A program made the position numbers and the translations under genes. From positions 248,001-312,000 of the forward strand of contig CAZCUD010000001.1 of the NCBI GenBank assembly GCA_964501785.1: DNA of 64,000 nucleotides, in the 5' to 3' direction. The notes beneath the pieces were generated by a model that saw nothing but the letters and a program-made list of their open reading frames with translations, was not told where the DNA came from and did no database searches. The DNA is from DATBSK01 sp964501785 (GTDB taxonomy: Bacteria > Actinomycetota > Acidimicrobiia > IMCC26256 > PALSA-555). This document shows, one piece after another, positions 8,178-15,999 of this stretch; within the stretch, counting starts at the first letter, position 1, and each line of letters begins with the position of its first letter.

Positions 8178-8265
8178 CGAGCTCTTCCCCCAAGCCATTC
8201 TCCCCAGCCACTCGTCTCCGGCAGTCGTCGCCGGGGACGACCGAGCGCGGTAGACCGTGAGCCTC

Positions 8266-9102
8266 ATGGCGCGTCGAGCACCCATCACCCTCCAGGCGGC
8301 GGCGGACCGCCTCGGCGTGCACTACATGACGGCCTACCGCTACGTGCGCACCGGTCGCCTGCCCGCCACCCGCGACGGCGTCGAGTGGCGCGTCGATCCC
8401 GACGACGTCGACCGCCTGCGCAAGGCGAGCAAGACGCCCGCCGGAGCCCGACGCGGCTCGCGGGGCCAGGCCACCTCCCGACTCGAGCAACGACTCGTCG
8501 CCGGCGATGTCGCGGGCGCGTGGAAGGTGGTCGAGGACGCGCTCGTCTCGGGCGCGACGCCGGCCGAGGTCCACCTCGATCTCCTCACGCCCGCGCTGCG
8601 TTCGATCGGCGATCGCTGGGCGAGCGGTGAGATCACCGTCGCCGACGAGCACCGCGCGAGCGTCACCGCCCAGCGCGTGATCGGCCAGCTCGGCCCGCAG
8701 TTCGCACACCGAGGGCGGACGCGGGGCACCGTCGTGATCGGTGCGCCCGCGGGCGAGCTGCACGCCCTGCCGTCGGCGATCCTCGCCGACCTGCTGCGCG
8801 ACGCGCACTTCGGCGTCGTCGACCTCGGTGCCAACACCCCGCCGGATTCGTTCGTCGACGCTGCCCGCGACACCGACCGCCTCGTCGCGGTGTGCATCGG
8901 CGTCACCGGTCCCGGGTTCGACGACGTGGTCGCCGAGACCGTGCGAGCGGTGCACGCGGCGTTGCCCGACGTGCCGGTCCTCCTCGGCGGCGCGGCGATC
9001 GGCGACGAGGACGAGGCGCACCGCCTCGGCGCCGACGGCTGGTCGGGACCCGACGCGGCGGCCGCGGTCGCCACCGTCGAGGAGCTCCGTCAGTCGAGGT
9101 AG
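8266..9102 (+). CDS. B12-binding, photoreceptor-like transcriptional regulator (CarH/LitR type)
   Basis: A 278-residue protein. Residues 7-52 are an excisionase/MerR-type helix-turn-helix (ITLQAAADRLGVHYMTAYRY). Residues 70-145 are the helical cap with W118-x9-E128-H129, the signature of light-sensing CarH. The B12 domain has GELHALP with His166, the lower-axial ligand position (ExHxxG in the family; here the last residue is Pro). CarH/LitR proteins bind adenosylcobalamin, repress DNA as tetramers in the dark and release it in light. Start: ATG 8266 preferred; GTG 8257 is possible. The 3' end overlaps the convergent GH3 gene by 13 nt. Light response is inferred. Confidence 0.82.
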   Translation: MARRAPITLQAAADRLGVHYMTAYRYVRTGRLPATRDGVEWRVDPDDVDRLRKASKTPAGARRGSRGQATSRLEQRLVAGDVAGAWKVVEDALVSGATPAEVHLDLLTPALRSIGDRWASGEITVADEHRASVTAQRVIGQLGPQFAHRGRTRGTVVIGAPAGELHALPSAILADLLRDAHFGVVDLGANTPPDSFVDAARDTDRLVAVCIGVTGPGFDDVVAETVRAVHAALPDVPVLLGGAAIGDEDEAHRLGADGWSGPDAAAAVATVEELRQSR

Positions 9103-10499
9103 GACAGCTTCGCGGCGACCACCCGGGTCGCCGACTCCTCGATCTGCTCGAGCCGTGCCGGGCGCTCGCCCGCCCACTCCTCGATCGCCTCGATCGCGCC
9201 GCGGATCGTCGCGACGTTCTCCTCGTGCGTCGGGGCCCAGTCGGTGGCGGCGTCGGGCGGCGGGGTGGGCTTGATCTCGATGAGGTCGGCGCCGGCGGCG
9301 ATCGCCTCGCGGGCGGCCTGGGTGATGGTGCGACCGCCGTAGAGCACCGCACCGCCGGCGAGGGTGTCGGTCACGATCACGCCGTCCCAGCCGTAGGGCT
9401 CGGAGCGCAGCAGGTCGTAGGCCGCCTTCGTCAGCGACGCCGGCGGCATGGCCGCGCACTCCGACTGCGACGCGTCCACCGGGCAGGTGAGCCCCGGCAC
9501 CGCGGCGTCGGACATCATCACCATCAGCGGGTCGTAGTCGTCGAGGTGCTCGTAGGGCTTCAGGCTCTGGCGCTTCAGCTCGGACAGCGGCGCGCTCACC
9601 CCGGGCGCGTCGTCGGTGTTGGACACGACGGTGCCGAGCCCGGGGAAGTGCTTCACGACGGTCCGCACCTTCCCGTCGCTGCCGCGGCGGATGCCCTCCG
9701 AGAACGCTGCCGCGTACGTGCGCACGATCCTCGGCGTGTCACCGAACACCCGATCGCCGAGCAGCGACGCCTCGGTCGTGCCGTTCGAGATGCCCAGCAC
9801 CGGTGCCAGGTCGAGGTTGGTGTGGATCGCGACCAGCGCCCGGCCGACGTCCTCGAGCTGCCGGGTCGTCTGCTTCGGCGTCCATCCCTCGCCCGGCTCG
9901 GTGCCGCTCCCCATCGCGTAGGCGTCGCGCAGGTAGGGGAAGTAGTGGACGTCCTCGGCCTCGGTATGGGTGCCCGGGGGCGGCCAGGTGCTGTCGACGC
10001 ACTCGAAGCCGTCCCAGGGCACCGGGTGCCGTTGCGTGTAGCCGGGGATCGGGCCGATGTTGGTGCAGCCGATCCAGTCGCTCGTCTGGTCGAAGGTGCG
10101 CTCCTGCGCGACCTGGACGGTCCCGCCCTCCTCGTTCACGGCGACGAAGGGGTGGACGCCGTCGACACGGAGGGCCGCCACCTCGGCGAAGCGCGGGTTC
10201 AACCAGAGGGGCTCGTTGCCCTCCTCGAGGGTGAAGCCGGCGACGTGCTCGTCGCGCACCAACGAGAGCAGCTCGTCGACCGCGGCGTCGGTCGTGCCGG
10301 TGGGTGGCGTGTAGCGCGGGTTGTCGATCTCGACCTCGAAGAGGATGAGCTGCGCGATCTGCTCCTCGAGCGACCAGCCCTGGACGATCGTGCTCGCGTC
10401 GTCGGCGAGCGGGTCGGTGCCCGCGGACGCCGCGATGACCGGCGTCAGCGTGACAGCGAGCGCCAACGTCAGGGCGACGGCCCAGGCGCGAGCGCTCAT
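9090..10499 (-). CDS. Secreted glycoside hydrolase family 3
   Basis: A 469-residue protein with a signal peptide (about 1-26, ending AASAG). GH3 features: NEEGGTVQ, KHFPGLGTV (the conserved Lys-His-Phe-Pro-Gly) and VTDTLAGGAV, where the Asp aligns with the region of the nucleophile. The single-domain length fits beta-N-acetylglucosaminidases (NagZ-like), suggesting peptidoglycan or chitin-fragment turnover outside the cell. An insert with several Cys and Trp (about residues 140-190) is longer than usual. The start is supported by TAGGGT 7 nt before the ATG (leaderless). Confidence 0.8.
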   Translation of the reverse strand: MSARAWAVALTLALAVTLTPVIAASAGTDPLADDASTIVQGWSLEEQIAQLILFEVEIDNPRYTPPTGTTDAAVDELLSLVRDEHVAGFTLEEGNEPLWLNPRFAEVAALRVDGVHPFVAVNEEGGTVQVAQERTFDQTSDWIGCTNIGPIPGYTQRHPVPWDGFECVDSTWPPPGTHTEAEDVHYFPYLRDAYAMGSGTEPGEGWTPKQTTRQLEDVGRALVAIHTNLDLAPVLGISNGTTEASLLGDRVFGDTPRIVRTYAAAFSEGIRRGSDGKVRTVVKHFPGLGTVVSNTDDAPGVSAPLSELKRQSLKPYEHLDDYDPLMVMMSDAAVPGLTCPVDASQSECAAMPPASLTKAAYDLLRSEPYGWDGVIVTDTLAGGAVLYGGRTITQAAREAIAAGADLIEIKPTPPPDAATDWAPTHEENVATIRGAIEAIEEWAGERPARLEQIEESATRVVAAKLSYLD

Positions 10500-10506
10500 G
10501 CGCGCG

Positions 10507-10512
10507 ACCCTA
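10507..10512 (-). promoter_or_regulatory. Leaderless -10 box of the GH3 gene
   Basis: Minus-strand TAGGGT ends 7 nt before the ATG at 10499; no ribosome site is present. Confidence 0.5.
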
Positions 10513-11607
10513 TCGACCCCCGCCGGCCCCTCGTCCCGGGCCGGTGAACAGCGGCAGGTCGAGCGGGCTGACGAGTCCGGGCGGCGCGGCGCAGACCGCG
10601 GGGATCGCGTTGATCATGCGGGCCGCGGTGCCGAGGATCCCGGCCGAGTTGTGGTCGCCGTCGTCGCCGATGGGCTCGACCTCGCACGTGTACGACGGCG
10701 AGCCGACGATCTCCATCCGGTACCCGGAGCGGCCGCCGGGCAGCGACGCCCACTCCGGGCCGACGTCGCCGCGCAGGCGGTTGACGTGCGCGGCGACGAC
10801 GCGCACCTCGCCGTCGACGATGCCCTGCACCTCGAAGCGCACGGCCGCGGTCGTCCCCGCTTCGATGGTGCCCATCGCGGTCTCGAACGTCTCCGGGGCA
10901 GGCAGACGCTCGTGCTCTTCGCGCAGCTCGTCCACCGTCCAGCCGAGCGCGTCGGCGACCAGGTGGACCATGCCGCCCCACCCGCCGCTGACCGCGCCGG
11001 GCATGAAGAGCATCGCCGGCTCGTCGAGCGGCTTGCCGAAGCCGAAGAACGCACCCGTGAAGTCGGGGTCGGGGTAGGTGGAGTAGTCCATCAGCTCGGT
11101 GATGCGCACCGAGTCGACCCGCTCGCAGGCGCCGGCGAGTGCGAGCGGGATCACATCGCCCGACCAGCCCGGGTCGAAGCCGGACGTGAAGAGCGTCGTG
11201 CCGCCCGCCTCGCAGGCTTCCTCGAGCGCCGTGCGCATGCCCGGCGGGATCGACGGCGGGTACACCAGCATCACGATCGAGGTGTTGACGACGTTCTTGC
11301 CCGAGCGCAGGCACGCGCTCAGCTCTTCGATGGTCTCGCGCATGCGGGTCTCGCCCTGCACCATGTAGGAGACGCAGTCGGCGTCGAGCGAGAGGAGCGC
11401 ATCGACGTCGTCGGTCGCGACGACGCCCGTGGGCTCGTCGAGTCCGCAGAGCTCGGCCGCGTCCTTGCCGACCTTGTCGGGGGAGTGCGCGTGCACGCCG
11501 ACCAGCTCGAGGTCGGGACGGCGGATGATCGCCGCGAGCGCGGGCTTGCCGGCGTTGCCGGTGCCCCACTGGATCACTCGCAAGGGCCGATCGGCGGCGG
11601 CGGTCAT
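10510..11607 (-). CDS. DapB-like NAD(P)-dependent oxidoreductase, copy 1
   Basis: A 365-residue protein starting with the Rossmann segment RVIQWGTGNAGKPAL and continuing ELVGVHAHSPDKVGKDAAEL, as in the dihydrodipicolinate-reductase-like/2,4-diaminopentanoate dehydrogenase family. The substrate is unknown; actinobacterial members are numerous and mostly uncharacterised. The ATG at 11607 has AGGAGCC upstream and overlaps the stop of the next upstream paralogue by one base (TGATG), so the pair is co-translated. The tandem suggests a duplicated or heteromeric enzyme. Confidence 0.78.
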   Translation of the reverse strand: MTAAADRPLRVIQWGTGNAGKPALAAIIRRPDLELVGVHAHSPDKVGKDAAELCGLDEPTGVVATDDVDALLSLDADCVSYMVQGETRMRETIEELSACLRSGKNVVNTSIVMLVYPPSIPPGMRTALEEACEAGGTTLFTSGFDPGWSGDVIPLALAGACERVDSVRITELMDYSTYPDPDFTGAFFGFGKPLDEPAMLFMPGAVSGGWGGMVHLVADALGWTVDELREEHERLPAPETFETAMGTIEAGTTAAVRFEVQGIVDGEVRVVAAHVNRLRGDVGPEWASLPGGRSGYRMEIVGSPSYTCEVEPIGDDGDHNSAGILGTAARMINAIPAVCAAPPGLVSPLDLPLFTGPGRGAGGGR

Positions 11608-12692
11608 CAGGTGGCTCCTGTCTCGAACGAGTGGGCGGGGAGGGTGAGCGGGAGGTCGAGCGAGGTCACGATGCCCGGGGCCGCGTCGCACACGTAGGGG
11701 ATCGCGTTGACGACCCGCATCGTCGTCGCGACCAGACCCTCGTGGGTGTAGGTGTCGGGCGTCCCGAGCTGGAGGGTGCAGGTGAACGAGGGGTCGCCGT
11801 CGACGACGATGCGGTAGGTGCCCGGGCGGTCGGCGGTGGGCCAGTCGGGTGCGAGGTCGTCGGCCATGCGGTTGACGTGCTCGATCACGATCGCGTCGCG
11901 GCCGTCCACCACGCCGATCGTCTCGAAGCGGACCGCGCCGACGGTGCCGGCCTCGATCGTGCCGGCCGCGACCTCGAGGGTGCGATCGGTGACCCGCTTG
12001 TCGTACGTCTCGCGGACCTCGTCGAGCTCGACACCGAGCGCGTCGGCGACCATCCGCACCGGCGGTGCCCAGGCGCTGGCCTGCACGCCCGGGTGCTCCA
12101 TGAGGCAGCGGTGCTCGGGTGGCTTGCCGAAGCCGAACACCTCGAACATCGTGAACGCGACGGGGTACTCGTGGTACCCGAAGATCTCCTGGGTGCGCAC
12201 CGACGTGATGCGATCGGACAGCGTGCTGAGCGCCAGGACGAGGTGGTCACCGGCGAAGCCGGGCTCGATGCCGCTCGTGTAGAGCGACGCGTCGCCCCGG
12301 GCGCACGCCTCGCGCAGCCGGTCGACGTCGTCGACGTCGAACGCGTCCGGGTACAGGAGGCCGGCGAGCGAAGTGGTGACGACGTTGGTGCCCGCCGCGA
12401 GGAGGCGGCAGAAGTCGTCGATCGTCTCCGCCGGGCGCGACTCGCCCGAGGCGGTGTAGCAGACGCAGTCGGGTTCGAGCGCGAGCAGCGCGTCGGCGTC
12501 GTCGGTCGCGGCGATGCCGATCGGGTCGCCGCCGGCGAGCTCACCCGCGTCGCGCCCCACCTTGTCGGGGCTGTGCACCCACACGCCGACGAGCTCGAGG
12601 TCGGGGCGCCGGGCGATCGCGGCGAGCGCGATCGTGCCGACACCACCCGTCGACCACTGGACGACCTTGCGGGACTGGAGCGCGGTCGCCAC
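11607..12692 (-). CDS. DapB-like NAD(P)-dependent oxidoreductase, copy 2
   Basis: A 361-residue paralogue of its downstream neighbour, with VVQWSTGGVGTIALAAIA as the dinucleotide site and RRPDLELVGVWVHSPDKVG matching copy 1 almost exactly. Both copies share the ASLYTSG/TLFTSG and PGxSGD/PGFAGD regions. The start GTG 12692 directly precedes the Rossmann strand and lies 10 nt after the stop of a small secreted protein, so all three are probably in one transcript. Function as for copy 1. Confidence 0.78.
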   Translation of the reverse strand: MATALQSRKVVQWSTGGVGTIALAAIARRPDLELVGVWVHSPDKVGRDAGELAGGDPIGIAATDDADALLALEPDCVCYTASGESRPAETIDDFCRLLAAGTNVVTTSLAGLLYPDAFDVDDVDRLREACARGDASLYTSGIEPGFAGDHLVLALSTLSDRITSVRTQEIFGYHEYPVAFTMFEVFGFGKPPEHRCLMEHPGVQASAWAPPVRMVADALGVELDEVRETYDKRVTDRTLEVAAGTIEAGTVGAVRFETIGVVDGRDAIVIEHVNRMADDLAPDWPTADRPGTYRIVVDGDPSFTCTLQLGTPDTYTHEGLVATTMRVVNAIPYVCDAAPGIVTSLDLPLTLPAHSFETGAT

Positions 12693-12702
12693 GACGTCAG
12701 CC

Positions 12703-13269
12703 TCAGCCGGTGAAGGTGACCTCGGCGGTGATCGGCGCGGGCACCGGCGCGATCGTGTTCGTGAACACGAGATCGACGTCCTGGCCGGCAGCACCTTCGC
12801 CCGCGCCGATCAGGGTGAACTCGACCGGGCCGGTGCCGCTACCGGCGTCGGCCGCGCAGCCCGGAGGTGGCTCGGTCGACTGCTCGACCGAGTACGCGCA
12901 CGTCCAGGAGGTGCTCGTCGCACCGTCGGCGTCGGTCTCGGTGGCCGTGCACACCTGGGGCACGTTGATGTATCGAGCGTCGGGCAGGACCCACTGACCG
13001 CCGTCGGCGACCCAGAGATCGTTGTCGGTCGTGGTCGGCGCGCCGGTCGCGTCGAACCCGAGCGTGGCCTCGATCGGCTCGTCGAAGTTGTCGCAGTCGG
13101 CGATGACCACCGTGAACGGTCCGGTGCCGGTGCCGTCGACGACCTTCGTCACCGTGATGGTCGTGTCGGTGAAGCTGCCCGCGCCCGCGGGCACCGTCGT
13201 CGCGACGGCGCCCACGCTGAGGACGAACGCTGCCGAAGCCGCGCCGAGGACACGTCGGAAGGTGCGCAT
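12703..13269 (-). CDS. Secreted prealbumin-fold-like protein ending in FTG, copy 1
   Basis: A 188-residue exported protein: signal peptide (1-31, ending VPAGAG), then a domain starting ITVTKVVDGTGTGPFTVVI, which looks like DUF5979/prealbumin-like fold repeats of actinobacterial surface proteins. It contains paired cysteines. The last residues are AEVTFTG, then stop. The final FTG resembles a sortase motif such as LPFTG, but no hydrophobic tail or basic residues follow. Paralogues at 19398 and 44625 end the same way. A TAGGGT box 7 nt upstream of the ATG supports leaderless start. Role unknown. Confidence 0.72.
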   Translation of the reverse strand: MRTFRRVLGAASAAFVLSVGAVATTVPAGAGSFTDTTITVTKVVDGTGTGPFTVVIADCDNFDEPIEATLGFDATGAPTTTDNDLWVADGGQWVLPDARYINVPQVCTATETDADGATSTSWTCAYSVEQSTEPPPGCAADAGSGTGPVEFTLIGAGEGAAGQDVDLVFTNTIAPVPAPITAEVTFTG

Positions 13270-13276
13270 GGCGCGC

Positions 13277-13282
13277 ACCCTA
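13277..13282 (-). promoter_or_regulatory. Leaderless -10 box of the FTG-protein/DapB-like operon
   Basis: Minus-strand TAGGGT (within TATAGGGT) ends 7 nt before the ATG at 13269. Confidence 0.55.
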
Positions 13283-13303
13283 TACGTCGCCGTGGAGACG
13301 GCG

Positions 13304-13819
13304 TCAGCGCCGGATCTCGATGAGGAGGACCCACGCGTTGGTGAGCGCGGCCGTGTAGCCCAGCACCACCATCGGGACCAACCAGTACAGGCCACCACCA
13401 CCTTCGGCCACCAACGTGACGCCCCCGACGAGGAAGGAGAGGATCGCGATCTGGCTGATGGTGATGCGGGCGAGGTTGCTGCCCTTGGGCGTGCGCGGGT
13501 CCACCTCGCCGCCGAAGCGGGGCAACGACCGCAGCTGGTGGTAGCCGCAGACGAGCTCCAGCACGAGCCCGACGACGACGAGTGCGATTCCGTAGCCCGT
13601 CGATCCCACGTCGGGCGTGAGGCCGATGGCGGAGATGATCAGGACGCTGGTGAGCATCGCAAACGCCTCGAGCGCACGTCCGATGAGGCGCTTCGACGCG
13701 ATGATCTCGTCGGCGTTGATCGACACGCCGACGAACACCAGACCGGCGAGGGCCGCCGCCGCCCCGGCGTTCGCGACGAAGAAGTCGTTCCAGACGCCGG
13801 GGTCGTAGGCCGTCGTCAC
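13304..13819 (-). CDS. Small integral membrane protein
   Basis: A 171-residue protein with about four membrane segments (residues 16-32, 50-70, 75-95 and 125-165). It begins VTTAYDPGVWNDFFVANAGAA, similar to uncharacterised actinobacterial membrane proteins. No catalytic motif is seen. The GTG start overlaps the upstream secreted protein stop by 4 nt (GTGA), so the two are coupled. Function unknown. Confidence 0.72.
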   Translation of the reverse strand: MTTAYDPGVWNDFFVANAGAAAALAGLVFVGVSINADEIIASKRLIGRALEAFAMLTSVLIISAIGLTPDVGSTGYGIALVVVGLVLELVCGYHQLRSLPRFGGEVDPRTPKGSNLARITISQIAILSFLVGGVTLVAEGGGGLYWLVPMVVLGYTAALTNAWVLLIEIRR

Positions 13820-14295
13820 TGCGTGGGCTCGTCGACGAGCGAGTTGAAGTTGGAGTGCGCGACGAGCTTCCAGCCGTCCTTGCCCTTGACGAAGACCGAC
13901 AGGCGCGGCGCCGGGTCGGTCTGCTGCTGGCGTCCGTCGATCGTCGAGTCGACGACGACCGTGTAGCGGGCGACGAGGACCGGCCTGGTGCGGGTGGCGA
14001 TGAGGTCGGAGATCTCGTACGACTCGACGATCGCCGGGTCGTCGACGTACGCCGCCTTGTCGTCGGACGTGCCGTCGGCCCGCTGGAGCACGAACGCGTC
14101 GGAGAGGAACGCCTCGAGGTCGGCCGGGTCGGTGCCTTCGGCCAGGAGGTCGAAGAACTCGGTGACGAGCTCCTCGGCCTTCTCGGTGTTGGCCAGGGTC
14201 TTCGGTGACACGTCGGCCCCGGCCGGACCGGCGACCGTCACCACCGAGCACGCGACCACCAACGCCGTCACCACACCCGCGACCGCTCGCCTCAT
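13816..14295 (-). CDS. Secreted NTF2/SnoaL-like protein
   Basis: A 159-residue protein with a signal peptide (1-27, ending AGPAGA). The mature part has a helical start (LVTEFFDLLAEG) and then LSDAFVLQRADGTSDDK and a beta-rich end (RLSVFVKGKDGWKLVAHSNF), the pattern of NTF2-like/DUF4440 domains, which often bind small molecules. No clear active site. The ATG at 14295 has a strong GGAGGAAGGG site. Its stop overlaps the membrane protein start, suggesting both act together at the envelope. Confidence 0.72.
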   Translation of the reverse strand: MRRAVAGVVTALVVACSVVTVAGPAGADVSPKTLANTEKAEELVTEFFDLLAEGTDPADLEAFLSDAFVLQRADGTSDDKAAYVDDPAIVESYEISDLIATRTRPVLVARYTVVVDSTIDGRQQQTDPAPRLSVFVKGKDGWKLVAHSNFNSLVDEPTQ

Positions 14296-14360
14296 CGTCC
14301 CTTCCTCCCTCTCTCTTCACGCATCGAGGAAGGGCGCAACGTACCGCGGCCGGTGCGCGC

Positions 14361-15944
14361 TCAGTGCGACGAGGCGTGTGCGACGGGGCCGCGGTGGGGG
14401 AAGGCGGGCGCGCGGGCCTGCTCGCCGCGGAGCAGGAACCAGCTCATGAGGGTCGCCGCGATCCCGATGAGCGCGACCATCAGGTACGCGGCCCGGAACC
14501 CGTCGACCGTCGCGTCGGTGACGAGGTCGGTGACCTCGGCGCGCTGCCCCGGTGCCACCTCGTCGATCGTGCGCTGGAGATCGGCCGCCGACTGCGACAT
14601 CGACTGGTCGAGGTCGATCGTCTCCGCGCTGGTCACCCCGATGTCCTCGAGCGACGTCGTGAGCCGGCTCGTCGAGACCTGGAGCATCACGACCGTGCCG
14701 ATCGCGACGACGAGCACGGCACCGAGGTAGCGCGCGACGTTGATCACCCCCGCCGCCTCGCCGCTGACCTTCGGGTCGACGGCCGCCATCCCTGCGGCCG
14801 AGGTGGTGGCGAACCCGCACCCGACGCCGGCGCCGATGAAGCACCCGAGGAGCGCCAGCGTCCACTCCGGGGTGTCGGACGACACGGTCATCATCGCGAT
14901 GGAGCCGATCGCGATCATCGCCATCGCGAGCGTGTTGGGGACCCGGTAGCCGATCCGGTCCGCGAGTCGGCCGCCCGCGAGCGCGGTGACGAACATGACG
15001 ACGCCGCCCGGCATCATCACGAACCCGGCATCGAGCGCCGACGCGTCGTAGGTCGCGAACGACTCGGCGAAGATCCCGACGAAGTACAAGAACGCGAGCA
15101 GCCCGAAGCCCTGGGCGAACGTCGTCACCACGCCGGCGAGATAGGGCCGGATGCGCAGCAGCGAGAAGTGCACGAGTGGATCGGTCGTGCGGTGCTCGAC
15201 GACCCAGAAGACGAGCGCGAGCACCACCGAGACCGCGAACGCGCCGAGCACGCCGGCCGAGGTCCAGCCCCAGGGCTCGCCCTGCTGCACCGCCAGCACG
15301 AAGGAGAAGATGACGATCGCGAGCAGCGCGGCGCCGAGCCAGTCGGCCCGCTTGCCCTCGACCTTCTCCGGCACCGGCACGATGTAGCGGAGGGCGAGCA
15401 GCGCGCTGATCCCGACGAGCACGAGGTCGAACCAGAACATCCAGCCCCAGCCCGGGCCGTCGGCGAACGCGCCGCCGTAGATCGGGCCGACGGCGAACGT
15501 GGCGCTCGCCGTCGCCGCCCAGACCCCGATCGCCATGCCCTGCTTCTCGGGCGGGTACACGAGGCGCAGGATCGCGAGCTGCGAGGGCAGCAGCAGTGCG
15601 GAGGCGGTCCCCTGGATCGCGCGACCGATGATGAACACGATGGCGCTCGGCGAGATCGCGATCACGACCGATGCGATGGCGAACAGCACCAGGCCGATGG
15701 CGTACATGCGCTTGCGCCCGAACACGTCGCCGAGCTGCCCCGCAGGCGCCACGAACGCGGCGGCGGCGAGCAGGTAGCCGCTGACCGCCCAGGCCACCGT
15801 CGACGTCGACATCTCGAAGTCGACGGCGACGTCACCGATGGCGGTGTTGATCGCCGTGGTGTTCAGACCGATGAAGAGGATCGACGAGCAGACGGCGAGG
15901 AGGACCTTGCCGGGCGCGACTGCCGCGGTGCGGGGTTCGGTCAT
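14361..15944 (-). CDS. MFS drug/solute exporter, DHA2 (14-TMS) family
   Basis: A 527-residue membrane protein with about 14 hydrophobic segments. Motif A appears as GQLGDVFGRKRMYAIG and motif C-like GPIYGGAF follows in the fifth segment, as in EmrB/QacA proton antiporters. A soluble stretch near residues 440-490 (SLEDIGVTSAETIDLDQS) lies between the last two segments. It probably exports drugs or metabolites. A TACTGT box 6 nt before the ATG indicates a leaderless mRNA. No adjacent regulator gives a substrate clue. Confidence 0.88.
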   Translation of the reverse strand: MTEPRTAAVAPGKVLLAVCSSILFIGLNTTAINTAIGDVAVDFEMSTSTVAWAVSGYLLAAAAFVAPAGQLGDVFGRKRMYAIGLVLFAIASVVIAISPSAIVFIIGRAIQGTASALLLPSQLAILRLVYPPEKQGMAIGVWAATASATFAVGPIYGGAFADGPGWGWMFWFDLVLVGISALLALRYIVPVPEKVEGKRADWLGAALLAIVIFSFVLAVQQGEPWGWTSAGVLGAFAVSVVLALVFWVVEHRTTDPLVHFSLLRIRPYLAGVVTTFAQGFGLLAFLYFVGIFAESFATYDASALDAGFVMMPGGVVMFVTALAGGRLADRIGYRVPNTLAMAMIAIGSIAMMTVSSDTPEWTLALLGCFIGAGVGCGFATTSAAGMAAVDPKVSGEAAGVINVARYLGAVLVVAIGTVVMLQVSTSRLTTSLEDIGVTSAETIDLDQSMSQSAADLQRTIDEVAPGQRAEVTDLVTDATVDGFRAAYLMVALIGIAATLMSWFLLRGEQARAPAFPHRGPVAHASSH

Positions 15945-15950
15945 CCGGGC

Positions 15951-15956
15951 ACAGTA
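15951..15956 (-). promoter_or_regulatory. Leaderless -10 box of the MFS gene
   Basis: Minus-strand TACTGT ends 6 nt before the ATG at 15944. Confidence 0.55.
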
Positions 15957-15999
15957 CGGCGATCCGGCTGCTCCGGAGCGGGGATGACAGGCTCTGGCC

